Assembly: GCA_964639255.1 (NCBI GenBank)
Contig: CAZXDP010000015.1
Span: 1 to 46,241, forward strand
Origin: NZQO01 sp964639255
GTDB taxonomy: Bacteria > Bacteroidota > Bacteroidia > Flavobacteriales > Flavobacteriaceae
DNA length: 46,241 nt
Reading direction: 5' to 3'
Made by a program: the position numbers and the translations under genes. Below the pieces are notes generated by a model that worked only from the letters and a program-made list of their open reading frames with translations, was not told the origin of the DNA and did no database searches. Numbering within the stretch: the first letter of the stretch is position 1; each line of letters starts with the position of its first letter. Positions 14,460 to 22,952 of this stretch are shown here, piece by piece.

Positions 14460-15662
14460 TCAATCACATTTCACCTGAAAGGAAAAGGTAGTTCCCTTGC
14501 CAAGTTCTGAATGTACCTTGATATCTCCGCCCATACCCGTGACCAATTTCTGTACAGTTGATAGGCCAATTCCGTGACCCTTATTGCCATTGCGGTCTAC
14601 ATTGCCAACGGTAGAGAACAGGTTGAAGATCTCTTCCTGCTTGTCCTCTGGAATGCCCATGCCGTTATCTGTCAATGAAAAATGGTAAAGCCCGTCGGCT
14701 TCATGGCAATCTATGTCGATCACAATTTTCTCCTTGTCGTTGTACTTAATGCTGTTGCCAATTAAATTGAGCAGTATTTGCTCTAGTGCTGCGCGGTTAC
14801 ACGAAATTTCGATATTCTGTTCGGGTAAGTTTATCTCACAGTCCACATCGATATTCAACAAATCGACAATTTCCTCCAGAAGATGGTGCACATCAAACTG
14901 TTCGTTTTCGTTGAAGGCGATCTTGTCGCTTTCATAATGCGCCAGCAACCCTGAAATATAATCGCTAAGCGTAAAAGAAGATTTTTTTAGGTACGATAAA
15001 TACTTCTTGCCCTGCTCATCCAGCTTTTCTGAATATTTCGACTTTAAGATGTCTGAAGTTACGATCATATTGGCAAGCGGCATTTTCATATCGTGCGATA
15101 TCACACCCGCAAAGTTTTTGAGCTCTTCATTTTTGATGCGTAATTCTTTTTCAAGATTTTCCAGTTGCTTATTGCGCTTGCGCTCTTCCATCAAATTGGT
15201 TACTTGATAGGCCAAAGCCGAAAGGGCATTTTTTTGTATTTCGGTAAGCTGTCTCGGCTTGGTGTCAAAGATGCACAAGGTGCCAAGTGCGAAGCCGTCT
15301 GGATTAACTAGCGGTACGCCTGCGTAGAAAACAGCATTGTGTTCTGCTACTAATGGATTGTCTTGAAATCGGGGGTCTTTGCGCGCATCTTCAACAATAA
15401 AAATTTCGGCATCGCTCAAAATGGCGTGACCGCAAAACGATATGTCCCGAGGCGATTCGTTAAAGGGCACACCGTAGTGCGACTTCAAAAAATTTCTATC
15501 CACATCCAAAAGGGTGACCAATGAAATGGGAACTTCACAAATACTCGCGGTAAGGGTGGTGATATTATCGAAATCCCTTTCTGGCAGGGTGTCGAGCAAA
15601 TCGTACTCCCGAACGGCCGACAAACGTTGCTGCTCGTTCTCAGGAATGGTTGGTGCAATCAA
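14460..15662 (-). CDS. Cytosolic GAF-domain sensor histidine kinase
   Basis: This 400-residue protein has no membrane segment. A GAF sensor domain spans about 20-155 (SLVTLLDVDRNFLKSHYG, SFCGHAIL, FYAGVPLVNPDGFALGTLCIFD, the phytochrome/FhlA-like arrangement), followed by a coiled coil (158-183), HisKA with phospho-acceptor His190 (VISHDMKMPLAN) and HATPase_c with N-box LIGNSIKYND, G1 DNGMGIPE and G2 GHGIGLSTV. No response regulator is adjacent, so the partner is unknown. An imperfect hairpin AGCTTC...GAAGCT (14438-14460) touches the stop codon but has no T tract. Confidence 0.92.
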   Translation of the reverse strand: MIAPTIPENEQQRLSAVREYDLLDTLPERDFDNITTLTASICEVPISLVTLLDVDRNFLKSHYGVPFNESPRDISFCGHAILSDAEIFIVEDARKDPRFQDNPLVAEHNAVFYAGVPLVNPDGFALGTLCIFDTKPRQLTEIQKNALSALAYQVTNLMEERKRNKQLENLEKELRIKNEELKNFAGVISHDMKMPLANMIVTSDILKSKYSEKLDEQGKKYLSYLKKSSFTLSDYISGLLAHYESDKIAFNENEQFDVHHLLEEIVDLLNIDVDCEINLPEQNIEISCNRAALEQILLNLIGNSIKYNDKEKIVIDIDCHEADGLYHFSLTDNGMGIPEDKQEEIFNLFSTVGNVDRNGNKGHGIGLSTVQKLVTGMGGDIKVHSELGKGTTFSFQVKCD

Positions 15663-15754
15663 AGGTTAGGTCTCCTATAGTTTTTCCCATCGTACTTTTC
15701 GCCAATGGGGTTTTCGTAAAGATATGCATTCGTTTCGGAAAGGGAAACAGTTAT

Positions 15755-16519
15755 TTAAAATTTTTCGAACGCCCCTAGACCAAATAGAGCAAAGTCGTAT
15801 TTTACAGGGTCGTTTGCGTCAAACTTCCGTAGCGCAGCGTCTAGTTGGGCTACGGCCTTGGCATCGTTTTGCTTTCTGTGCAGCAGGCCCAGTTTTCTGG
15901 CTACGTTGCCTGAATGGACGTCTAACGGACACGAAAGTTGGGCGGGTGATAGGGTACGCCAAATACCAAAATCTACCCCGGCATTGTCGTTCCTCACCAT
16001 CCATCGTAAAAACATATTGATGCGCTTTGCGGCAGAGTTTTTCATAGGGTCACTTATGTGCTTTTGTGTACGAGCAGCGTGCGGAAGCGAAAAGAACAAT
16101 TTTTTGAACTGGTGAATGGCAGGCTGTAAGGGTTCTTCTTTTGAAAAGCGACTAAAAACTGCCTCCAAACCTCCGTGTTTGGTGTACAAATGTCGTAATG
16201 CTTTCAAAAAATATAACAAATCGACCTCTTGGAAGGTTCTATGAACGAATCCCTCTAAGCGTTTCTCATCGCTGGCGGTGTGATGAATAACGAACTCATA
16301 CGGACTGTGATCCATCCGTTCCAATAGATTGGTAGCATTGTTAATGATGCTCTTTCTATTACCCCATGCCATTGTAGCAGCTAGAAATCCGGCAATTTCT
16401 ATATCCTCTTTTTTTGTGAATCGATGCGGAATTTGAATGGGATCCCAAGTAATAAATTCGGGTCGGTTATAGGTGGCGACCTTCTCATCGAGGAAATCTT
16501 TGAGCTCGCGGTGGTTCAA
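15755..16519 (-). CDS. TIGR02757 / DUF2400 family protein
   Basis: This soluble protein has 254 residues. Family-type blocks are WDPIQIPHRFTKKEDIEIAGFLAATMAWGNRKSI (about 25-58), KRINMFLRWMVRNDN and LSCPLDVHSGNVARKLGLL. The last block resembles the Asp-containing helix of HhH-GPD DNA glycosylases (V-D-T-H), and KRINMFLRWMVR resembles a DNA-contact region, but no biochemical role is established that I know of. It is 8 bp downstream of the LolD-like gene, so the two are likely co-transcribed. Confidence 0.85.
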   Translation of the reverse strand: MNHRELKDFLDEKVATYNRPEFITWDPIQIPHRFTKKEDIEIAGFLAATMAWGNRKSIINNATNLLERMDHSPYEFVIHHTASDEKRLEGFVHRTFQEVDLLYFLKALRHLYTKHGGLEAVFSRFSKEEPLQPAIHQFKKLFFSLPHAARTQKHISDPMKNSAAKRINMFLRWMVRNDNAGVDFGIWRTLSPAQLSCPLDVHSGNVARKLGLLHRKQNDAKAVAQLDAALRKFDANDPVKYDFALFGLGAFEKF

Positions 16520-16527
16520 GACAGAAT

Positions 16528-17208
16528 TTATTTTGTGGATTGCAGCTGTTGGTTGTGTATAATGCCGTCTTGCATTTCCAGTTTTCTGTCGGCCATTTCG
16601 GCTAACTCTTCATTATGGGTAACGATGACAAAGGTTTGGCCAAATTCATCTCGCAGGGTAAAGAAGAGATTGTGCAAGTTCTCAGCACTTTCCGTGTCTA
16701 AGTTTCCGCTGGGCTCATCGGCAAGAATTATCGCCGGATTGTTTACCAACGACCTTGCCACGGCAACCCGTTGCTGTTCTCCGCCAGAAAGTTGGTTGGG
16801 CTTGTGCGACTCTCTATGGGAGAGCCCCAAAAATGAAAGCAATTCTTTGGCGCGCTTCTCTGCCTCTGCTTTCGGAGTTTTTTTAATAAATGCGGGAATG
16901 GAAACGTTTTCAAGAGCGGTAAATTCTGGCAACAATTGGTGGAATTGGAAGATAAAGCCCAAGTTTTCATTTCTAAAAACGGCGAGTTGCTTTTGATTGA
17001 GCGTAGCGATATTCGTACCGTTGAGCAAAAGTTCTCCCTGCTTCCCATCGAACGTATCCAATGTACCCAGAATTTGCAACAAGGTAGTTTTTCCTGCGCC
17101 AGAAGCTCCCACAATCGAAACGATCTCGCTCTTTGCGATATGGAGGTCAACTCCTTTTAAGACGTGAAGGTCGTCGTAATATTTATGGATGTTTCGGGCT
17201 TTAATCAT
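16528..17208 (-). CDS. ABC transporter ATP-binding protein, LolD/MacB type
   Basis: This 226-residue ATPase has Walker A GASGAGKTT (34-42), Q-loop FIFQFHQLLPEFTALENV, signature LSGGEQQRVAVARSLV (about 138), Walker B AIILADEPSGNLD and H-loop VTHNEEL. The Q-loop and 'ADEPSGNLD' place it in the LolD/MacB group, which powers lipoprotein release from the inner membrane or MacB-type mechanotransmission. No LolC/E permease is next to it here; the permease is presumably encoded elsewhere. Confidence 0.93.
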   Translation of the reverse strand: MIKARNIHKYYDDLHVLKGVDLHIAKSEIVSIVGASGAGKTTLLQILGTLDTFDGKQGELLLNGTNIATLNQKQLAVFRNENLGFIFQFHQLLPEFTALENVSIPAFIKKTPKAEAEKRAKELLSFLGLSHRESHKPNQLSGGEQQRVAVARSLVNNPAIILADEPSGNLDTESAENLHNLFFTLRDEFGQTFVIVTHNEELAEMADRKLEMQDGIIHNQQLQSTK

Positions 17209-17278
17209 AGGTGGCGATACTACAGTGTGTGAAAGTAGCTATTTTATGATGCCTGTGCAATGATGCCATTATTGTTTT

Positions 17279-19702
17279 TTAGGCATCTTTCTTAAATATA
17301 TTTTTTAAGTTGTTGTAATCTAAGAAATAGGTAATGCGCAGCGAAAGCGTATTTTGTTGTGCTTGATCGAAAAGATTTTCCAAACTCTCGGTATACCCTA
17401 GCGTCGCTTGCTCATCTAAGTTAAAGATTTGGTTTCGATATAACAATGTGGCCTCGCTGCCTGGTGCGAAGCGCCATCTAAAGCTAAGGTCCAAATTCCA
17501 GATATTGAAATTCCTGTTAGGGTCGTTCGCTGCCACGTCGTATTCGGTTAGTCGTCTGCTGCCGTCATCATTCAAAACGAAAAAAACGTTTTCACTATAG
17601 TCTGCCGTGCTCCAAAAATGCCGAAAACGAAGATCGATAGCCTTAAAGGGGTCAAAATTGTAAGAGGCGGTAATACTGTTTTCAATTTCAGTGATGTCAC
17701 GCTGGCCGAGAAATACATCCAAATCGGTATTGTCTATATAGCCAAAGTTTTTCTCGCGAAAGGAGAAATCACTTCGCAATACCATAAGAAATCGGTCTGA
17801 AAAGCGATAACGGGGCGAAAAGTCGAAGAACAGGTTGCGCTGCGGGTCATCAAAAAAGCTTCGATATCCAACACCGGCATCGAAGGCAAATTGCTTTCGG
17901 TAATCTGTAGAGATCCAAACGCGGCCGCCCAAGTTTTCATTGTAAATGACAAACCGTCCTGGAACTCGCGGTTCGAAATAATCGTTCAATTTTGAATTGA
18001 AGCTGGTGTTCATTCCGTAGGCCAACCTATTTCGTTGCACCATAAAGAGCTCGGCATTAAAGTTGTTTTCGGTTTGAACACTGGGACGATATAGGCGTCG
18101 ATGCCTCGCACTAAACTCAACCCGATAGGTATTATAGCGCCCAGACGGCTCAAAAATTTGATAGGAAATTCCGGCCACGAAATTGTTATAATTATTCCTG
18201 AAATTAAGTCCAAGATCATTAATATCGTATGTCGTGTTCGCAAAGTCGTGCCCCACGCGGTACCGTAGGTTACCTTTTATTTTGAAAATATCTAACTCTG
18301 ACCGAAATCCTGTTCGATTGCCATTGTTATCACTTACATTACTCATAATAGCCCGTCCAGAAGTTCTATAGGTATTTTCGGTATCAGCAATATCGAAAGC
18401 GAAGGCGGTGACATTGGCATCGCGGAAAGTGCCCTCCCGTGTAACATTTGTGTTGATCAACGAAATAGTCGAGTTGTTGTTAAATTGTTGGTCCAGCACA
18501 AAAATGTTGTAGTTGGCCAAGGGCTCTACCAATACCAAGCGGATACCATCGGTTACGGTGTCACGAATGGTAGCGAAGGTCTCCTCTGTAATCGCATTAA
18601 AAAATCCCACACCCAGTTCGCTCTGTGTGCGTCCCGATACCTTTAGGGCGTTAAGCAGGTTTACCCTATCGGGCAGCTCAAGAATTTCCTCATTTTCAAA
18701 CAATGGCCCAACACGCCCGGTTGGCCCGCTGCCCACACGTCGCGAAAAAAATATACCGGCCTTTGTAAACAAGTCGATTCCCTCTGTGAAAAACTGTCTG
18801 TTTTCGCCAAAAGTTTGCTCGAATGGACCGAGGTTGAGCTCTACTTCATCAAAAGCTACCTGACCAAAATCTGGGATGAGTGTAGCATCCAGAGTAAAGC
18901 TATCGGTAAGGCCATATTTAATATCCATCCCAGCACTAACATCGGTTTCAGTTTGCCCATCAAAACTGCTCACTACACCTTGCGCAAACGGAAAAAGCGT
19001 GAGCCGAAGTGGGGGCTTTATATCCCGCACACCTGTCACCAAAGCATTGTACTGTGTTTGGCTCCCTTTGCTGTTGTTGATGAAATTCCAAGTATGGGTT
19101 TCATTTTCCCCAGTTAAGCGCCGGTAGAAATTAACACTCCAATTTTGGACTTCACTCTCAGGAAAGCGCAAGGCATTATACGGAATTTTGAATTCGGCAT
19201 ACCAGCCCTGATCATCGTACGAAATCTGGCCTTGAAAAACCACATTGTAACCAAAATCTTGGTTATTGAGGTTAACGCGCGAATCGCCTATGGTACCCGC
19301 ACTGGTAATATAAAACCGTGTTTCGTTAATGCCATCGTTATAGGTGTTGAGCGCTATTGCAAAATAATCTGCCTGAACGAACACCTCGTCACGCTGCGAA
19401 AATTGTTTCAGCATTTGCGACGGATTTGGATGCTTCATATACGCTGCCACATACACCGCCTCATCATCGTACGCCATTTGTACCTGGGTACTATAGGCTT
19501 CAGCAATCGTACCTTCGTTGCCGGGCTCGAACATATTAAAATCACCGTATTTCGGTAAGGTTTGCCATATGGCGTCGTCCAAAACCCCATCAATATTGGG
19601 TGGCTGGTCGATCTTGACAGCTTCAAGGGTTTTTCGGTTTTGGGCAATACTGTATACGCTCAAGAACAGCGCTAAATAAAAGCTTACATATTGTTTCGCC
19701 AT
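17279..19702 (-). CDS. DUF5916 outer-membrane protein with CBM9-like N-terminus
   Basis: The start MAKQYVSFYLALFLSVYSIAQ is a signal peptide with an Ala-Gln cleavage site; I prefer it to a Met ten codons upstream, which only adds a Pro/Arg stretch before the signal. The mature protein begins with IDQPPNIDGVLDDAIWQTL, the opening of CBM9-like sugar- or ligand-binding domains (about 30-210). A long DUF5916 region follows with alternating aromatic strands and the closing LSLRITYFLDYNNLKNIFKK, consistent with an outer-membrane beta-barrel. It is 807 residues long. The ligand is unknown. Its promoter region is shared with divergent msrA-folE. Confidence 0.88.
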   Translation of the reverse strand: MAKQYVSFYLALFLSVYSIAQNRKTLEAVKIDQPPNIDGVLDDAIWQTLPKYGDFNMFEPGNEGTIAEAYSTQVQMAYDDEAVYVAAYMKHPNPSQMLKQFSQRDEVFVQADYFAIALNTYNDGINETRFYITSAGTIGDSRVNLNNQDFGYNVVFQGQISYDDQGWYAEFKIPYNALRFPESEVQNWSVNFYRRLTGENETHTWNFINNSKGSQTQYNALVTGVRDIKPPLRLTLFPFAQGVVSSFDGQTETDVSAGMDIKYGLTDSFTLDATLIPDFGQVAFDEVELNLGPFEQTFGENRQFFTEGIDLFTKAGIFFSRRVGSGPTGRVGPLFENEEILELPDRVNLLNALKVSGRTQSELGVGFFNAITEETFATIRDTVTDGIRLVLVEPLANYNIFVLDQQFNNNSTISLINTNVTREGTFRDANVTAFAFDIADTENTYRTSGRAIMSNVSDNNGNRTGFRSELDIFKIKGNLRYRVGHDFANTTYDINDLGLNFRNNYNNFVAGISYQIFEPSGRYNTYRVEFSARHRRLYRPSVQTENNFNAELFMVQRNRLAYGMNTSFNSKLNDYFEPRVPGRFVIYNENLGGRVWISTDYRKQFAFDAGVGYRSFFDDPQRNLFFDFSPRYRFSDRFLMVLRSDFSFREKNFGYIDNTDLDVFLGQRDITEIENSITASYNFDPFKAIDLRFRHFWSTADYSENVFFVLNDDGSRRLTEYDVAANDPNRNFNIWNLDLSFRWRFAPGSEATLLYRNQIFNLDEQATLGYTESLENLFDQAQQNTLSLRITYFLDYNNLKNIFKKDA

Positions 19703-19745
19703 AGGTATTCTAAAAGGTAAGGGGCGGGACAAAATTCGGAAAAAA

Positions 19746-19773
19746 CAAAACTAATGGTATGCCACTCGTGGCA
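19746..19773 (-). promoter_or_regulatory. Promoter of the DUF5916 gene with overlapping palindrome
   Basis: Minus-strand TAGTTTTG (19753-19746) is a perfect -7 element about 44 bp before the ATG. Next to it, TGCCAC-TC-GTGGCA (19760-19773) is a perfect 6-bp inverted repeat with a 2-bp centre, placed between the -7 and -33 regions, where a repressor would act. Confidence 0.45.
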
Positions 19774-19803
19774 CTCATAATAAAACGTTAAATTGAGAAA
19801 CTA

Positions 19804-19838
19804 TTGTGCCGAAACTAATCATATTAACAGTAACTTTG
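19804..19838 (+). promoter_or_regulatory. msrA-folE promoter
   Basis: TTG (19804-19806), a 24-nt spacer and a perfect TAACTTTG (19831-19838) end 8 bp before the msrA ATG, so the leader is very short. Confidence 0.5.
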
Positions 19839-19846
19839 TTTAACAA

Positions 19847-20386
19847 ATGAATGAAAACATAAAACAAATCGTATTGGCTGGGGGCTGTTTCTGGTGTACA
19901 GAAGCTGTATTTCAGCGTCTTAATGGTGTTGCCGATGTAGTGCCTGGCTTTGCTGGAGGAGCTATTAAGAACCCCGCATATAGGGAGGTGGTTACCGGTA
20001 GAACGGGACACGCGGAATGTGTGAGGATTATCTATAACAACAATGAGATCTCGTTACGGGAATTGTTGGAGGTTTTCTTTGCGACGCACGATCCTACAAC
20101 GCTTAACCGACAGCAGAACGACGTGGGCACCCAATACCGCAGTGCGATATTTTACAATACGGAAGAGGAGCGAGGGGTCATCCAACAGTTTATTGATACG
20201 CTAGAAAAACAAGAGGTGTTCAATGACCCCATAGTAACAGAGGTGGTCCCGCTGCAAGCGTTCTACACAGCCGAAATTTCGCATCACGACTACTATAACC
20301 AAAATGCCGCGCAGCCATACTGCCAATATATTATTGCGCCGAAAATCGCTAAGATTAACAAATTCTACAAGGACAAACTAAAATAA
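19847..20386 (+). CDS. msrA: Peptide-methionine (S)-S-oxide reductase
   Basis: MsrA repairs methionine-S-sulfoxide in proteins using thioredoxin. The catalytic motif GGCFWCTEAVF is present with nucleophile Cys14; 'YREVVTGRTGHAE', 'FFATHDPTTLNRQQNDVGTQYRSAIFY' and HQ-type substrate residues follow in the usual order. The length of 179 residues is typical for a single-domain MsrA without fused MsrB. There is no signal peptide, so it is cytosolic. The start is set by the motif at residue 12 and a promoter just upstream. folE follows after 6 bp, so the two form an operon. Confidence 0.96.
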   Translation: MNENIKQIVLAGGCFWCTEAVFQRLNGVADVVPGFAGGAIKNPAYREVVTGRTGHAECVRIIYNNNEISLRELLEVFFATHDPTTLNRQQNDVGTQYRSAIFYNTEEERGVIQQFIDTLEKQEVFNDPIVTEVVPLQAFYTAEISHHDYYNQNAAQPYCQYIIAPKIAKINKFYKDKLK

Positions 20387-20392
20387 AAACGA

Positions 20393-20992
20393 ATGACATC
20401 ATACACATTTACCGAAGGCTACGATACTATTGTCACCAACGAACTAAAACATCACTTTTCTGAAATCATCCAAGGGATAGGAGAGGACGTTCAGCGGGAG
20501 GGAATTACGAAAACCCCAGAAAGGGCCGCGAAGGCCATTCAATTTTTAACTTCTGGATATACCACAGATCCTTCCAAAATTTTAAAGAGCGCCATGTTTG
20601 CCGAAGATTACCACGATATGGTGGTGGTAAAGAACATAGAATTGTATTCTTTGTGCGAGCACCATATGTTGCCATTTTTTGGAAAGGCCCACATCGCGTA
20701 CATTCCCGATGGTCATATCGTGGGCCTAAGCAAATTGCCAAGGGTGGTCGATGTATTTGCAAGAAGACTGCAGGTGCAAGAGCGCCTTACCCATGATATC
20801 TTAGAATGTATCAACTCGACCCTGCGACCAAGGGGCGTCGCCGTGGTAATTGAAGCGGCGCATATGTGCATGATGATGCGTGGCGTACAGAAACAGAACA
20901 GTGTGACCACCACTTCGGGTTTCCGCGGCCAGTTTGAGAAAATTGAGACCCGAAATGAATTTATGAAACTAATATCCAACGATTTGTCCTAA
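20393..20992 (+). CDS. folE: GTP cyclohydrolase I
   Basis: FolE converts GTP to 7,8-dihydroneopterin triphosphate, the first step of folate and tetrahydrobiopterin synthesis. Its 199 residues contain ELYSLCEHHMLPFFGKAHIAY with zinc ligands Cys88 and His91, and the third ligand Cys159 in HMCMMMRGVQ. GLSKLPRVVDVFARRLQVQERLT and TTTSGFRGQF complete the type IA signature. It lies 6 bp after msrA and ends at a strong terminator (20995-21031). Confidence 0.97.
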   Translation: MTSYTFTEGYDTIVTNELKHHFSEIIQGIGEDVQREGITKTPERAAKAIQFLTSGYTTDPSKILKSAMFAEDYHDMVVVKNIELYSLCEHHMLPFFGKAHIAYIPDGHIVGLSKLPRVVDVFARRLQVQERLTHDILECINSTLRPRGVAVVIEAAHMCMMMRGVQKQNSVTTTSGFRGQFEKIETRNEFMKLISNDLS

Positions 20993-20994
20993 GG

Positions 20995-21031
20995 CAATAC
21001 GTCCGGCTCTTTTATTAAACCGGACGTATTG
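20995..21031. terminator. Strong hairpin terminator after folE
   Basis: A perfect 12-bp stem CAATACGTCCGG (20995-21006) / CCGGACGTATTG (21020-21031) has a 13-nt loop and is followed by ATTTCTTTTTCT on the plus strand. It sits between convergent genes and may also stop the leftward T9SS gene. Confidence 0.88.
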
Positions 21032-21067
21032 ATTTCTTTTTCTGTAAAATTTAATCAGCCAGATACA

Positions 21068-21811
21068 TTATTCTTTGACCAGTCTTTTTACAGTATTATT
21101 ACCATTGTTATCTATTACCACGGCAAAATAAATACCCTTCTTTAAGTGTGCCAAGTTTAATGAAACAGCGGTTGCTACATTCTCTATCTTCTTTGAATAT
21201 ACCAATCGTCCCAATGTGTCGTGAACCATGATATTGTTAATAGGAACGGTGGTTAGAACCTGTAGATCATTGTTGAAAGGATTCGGTGCAATGGAAATAT
21301 CGTTCTGCCTATTTGTTTGCAACGAGAGAATTTGATTTCCATATACTGCAACATCTCCATCTTGTGAGGTGAGTGTCAATATCTTGGAATTATTTGAGCC
21401 AGTGATTTCATATTGAAATGGATTCGTATCGTTTTCAAAAAAAAACTCTTGAAAATAGTGCATTTCAAATTGAAAATTTTCCAATAGATTGCAATCAATA
21501 AGCGTTATGCTAAGACCTTGAGGAAACGATAGTGATGTGTTATCGTAAAGAACATCACCTGCAGAGGCATAGTTGCAAATAGAAGTGTTGAACCCCTCTC
21601 CTGAGCTTGTTGAAATAAAATTGGCGGGTATTTCACTGACTTCTTCGTTATTTGGTGCGGCATATGTAACATCGTCAACCGTCAATTCCTGTAGATACCA
21701 CGTGTTTTGAAATAATTGGGGATCTTGTGCGAAAACAGCGCCCCATCCAAAAAATAAAAAACCTAACTTTAAAATTTGGAAGTGGGAACTTAAGGGATTA
21801 AAAGCGCTCAT
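21068..21811 (-). CDS. Secreted protein with T9SS type A sorting domain
   Basis: This 247-residue protein starts MSAFNPLSSHFQILKLGFLFFGWGAVFA, a long signal peptide ending near Ala-Gln-Asp; an upstream open extension of 68 codons is discarded because a promoter lies in it. The middle (about 35-160, NTWYLQELTVDDVTYAAPNN) resembles META/lipocalin-like beta domains seen in Flavobacteriaceae secreted proteins. The last 75 residues are a classic type IX secretion C-terminal domain: ISIAPNPFNNDLQV, IMVHDTLGRLVYSK, LNLAHLKKGIYFAVV, and VKRLVKE. It should be exported by the T9SS and possibly attached to the surface. Cargo function unknown. Confidence 0.85.
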   Translation of the reverse strand: MSAFNPLSSHFQILKLGFLFFGWGAVFAQDPQLFQNTWYLQELTVDDVTYAAPNNEEVSEIPANFISTSSGEGFNTSICNYASAGDVLYDNTSLSFPQGLSITLIDCNLLENFQFEMHYFQEFFFENDTNPFQYEITGSNNSKILTLTSQDGDVAVYGNQILSLQTNRQNDISIAPNPFNNDLQVLTTVPINNIMVHDTLGRLVYSKKIENVATAVSLNLAHLKKGIYFAVVIDNNGNNTVKRLVKE

Positions 21812-21829
21812 ATAATGAAGATTTATAAA

Positions 21830-21858
21830 CAAAAATATATTTTGTTTAAGCGAAACAA
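21830..21858 (-). promoter_or_regulatory. Promoter of the T9SS cargo gene
   Basis: On the minus strand: TTG (21858-21856), an 18-nt spacer, then perfect TATTTTTG (21837-21830), 19 bp before the ATG. A near-perfect palindrome AAACAAAA-N5-TTTTGTTT (21827-21847) overlaps it and may be incidental AT-rich symmetry. Confidence 0.55.
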
Positions 21859-21978
21859 TATAGGGGAGCTGTATGTTTGAAAATACCATAATTTTTTGCA
21901 AGAATACCCGTTGCATCAAAAATATCTCAATTCTAGTATGGATATCAAGCAATTTTGCCTTTACTGACACCACAGTTT

Positions 21979-21994
21979 TTGGCAGGCTTATTGC
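21979..21994 (+). promoter_or_regulatory. Sigma-54-like promoter of the 102-aa membrane protein
   Basis: TTGGCAGG-CTTA-TTGC matches the RpoN consensus TTGGCACG-N4-TTGC at all positions but one, with the critical GG and GC dinucleotides in place and correctly spaced. The expected start at about 22006 leaves a 22-nt leader before ATG at 22028. Confidence 0.55.
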
Positions 21995-22027
21995 TTTATA
22001 TCTTTTATAAAACATAAAAAATTCTAC

Positions 22028-22336
22028 ATGAAAAATTTAAAATATTCGAACTTAAAAAAAGGGTTGCTGTACGATGCCATTGGTATGGCGACATCTTTTA
22101 TCCCTTTTATAGGTCCTTTCTTGGACATCCTCTGGGCGCCCTACGCTGCACGGCAAATGCGCAAGATGTATCAAGGAGAGCAAGGTAGGCTCGCCTCTAT
22201 TGTAGTGTTTATAGAGGAGATTCTCCCCATAACCGATGTTATACCCACTTTCACGCTAATGTGGTTCTATACCTATGTTTGGCAAGGTAAAAAACAGCCG
22301 GTGCCGCAAACAATTGAGGTAAAGGCAAATGAATAA
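22028..22336 (+). CDS. Small membrane protein of unknown function
   Basis: This 102-residue protein has two hydrophobic stretches: about 17-35 (IGMATSFIPFIGPFLDILWAPY) and about 58-88 (LASIVVFIEEILPITDVIPTFTLMWFYTYVW), with a basic, Met-rich connector (AARQMRKMY) between them. Similar short proteins occur in Flavobacteriaceae, but no function is known to me. It stands alone under a sigma-54-like promoter (21979-21994) and ends in a strong terminator (22341-22361), so it is a separately regulated unit. Confidence 0.78.
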   Translation: MKNLKYSNLKKGLLYDAIGMATSFIPFIGPFLDILWAPYAARQMRKMYQGEQGRLASIVVFIEEILPITDVIPTFTLMWFYTYVWQGKKQPVPQTIEVKANE

Positions 22337-22340
22337 AAGA

Positions 22341-22361
22341 AAGCCCCGCAGAGCGGGGCTT
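22341..22361. terminator. Bidirectional terminator
   Basis: AAGCCCCGC (22341-22349) pairs perfectly with GCGGGGCTT (22353-22361) around a 3-nt loop. It is followed by TTTTT on the plus strand and preceded by AAAAGAA, so it can serve both the 22028 gene and the leftward lipoprotein gene. Confidence 0.9.
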
Positions 22362-22375
22362 TTTTAAAATTTAAA

Positions 22376-22933
22376 TTACTCTATGGTAACGGGAAAATTT
22401 ACTGAAATGTCTGTTTCCCCTCCTGCATCGGCCAAGGTACCATCGTTCGGTTTCTTGGGCTCGTGGCGCAGAACCACATTGAGCGAGCCGCTGCTGTCTG
22501 CACCCGTTTCTACGCGAAACAACGTACCGAGCGGATTTCCATCGCCGTCGAAATTTAAATAGGTAAAGACAGCGTTCAAACCATTGGCCGGTAGGTAGAA
22601 AACTTGATGTTCATCATCTTCTTCGTTTACTTCCTCGGTTATGTTTTCAGCTGGGCTTTCGGTTTCATTCAAAAAGATAATACCGCCGTTATAGGTAGTA
22701 TTAGCGGCTAGATTGCCAGAAACGGTAATAACTGGATCATCTGGGCCGTCTCCATCAAGATCTCTCGATTGTAGTGTAACTGTGTTTCCACCACCATCGG
22801 GGACTAAGGTTAAAGTTACCGTGGTAATAACCTCTTCCTCATTTACCGGTTCTGGCGAATCGTCATCGTCAGAACAGGAAAAAAGCAATATGGGCAAAGC
22901 CATAATCAACGTAATTCTAAATAGATTTTTCAT
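22376..22933 (-). CDS. Lipoprotein downstream of a TonB receptor
   Basis: This 185-residue protein has a lipoprotein signal: a hydrophobic core, then LLFSC with Cys at about 20 and SDDDDSPEP after it. The Asp run after the lipidated Cys fits Bacteroidota lipoprotein surface-export signals. The mature part is acidic and beta-rich (VTLTLVPDGGGNTVTLQSRDLDGDGPDDPV, a Ca-binding-like DxDGDG pattern, and SGSLNVVLRHEPKKP near the end). It follows the TonB receptor by 19 bp, so it is probably that receptor's surface partner. The ligand is not identifiable. Confidence 0.8.
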   Translation of the reverse strand: MKNLFRITLIMALPILLFSCSDDDDSPEPVNEEEVITTVTLTLVPDGGGNTVTLQSRDLDGDGPDDPVITVSGNLAANTTYNGGIIFLNETESPAENITEEVNEEDDEHQVFYLPANGLNAVFTYLNFDGDGNPLGTLFRVETGADSSGSLNVVLRHEPKKPNDGTLADAGGETDISVNFPVTIE

Positions 22934-22952
22934 TGTGTAAAAAAATTAAGGG

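Noticed and set aside
21812..22015. 68-codon extension of the T9SS cargo protein
   Set aside because: It would put a promoter inside the coding region and displace a clear signal peptide from the N-terminus.
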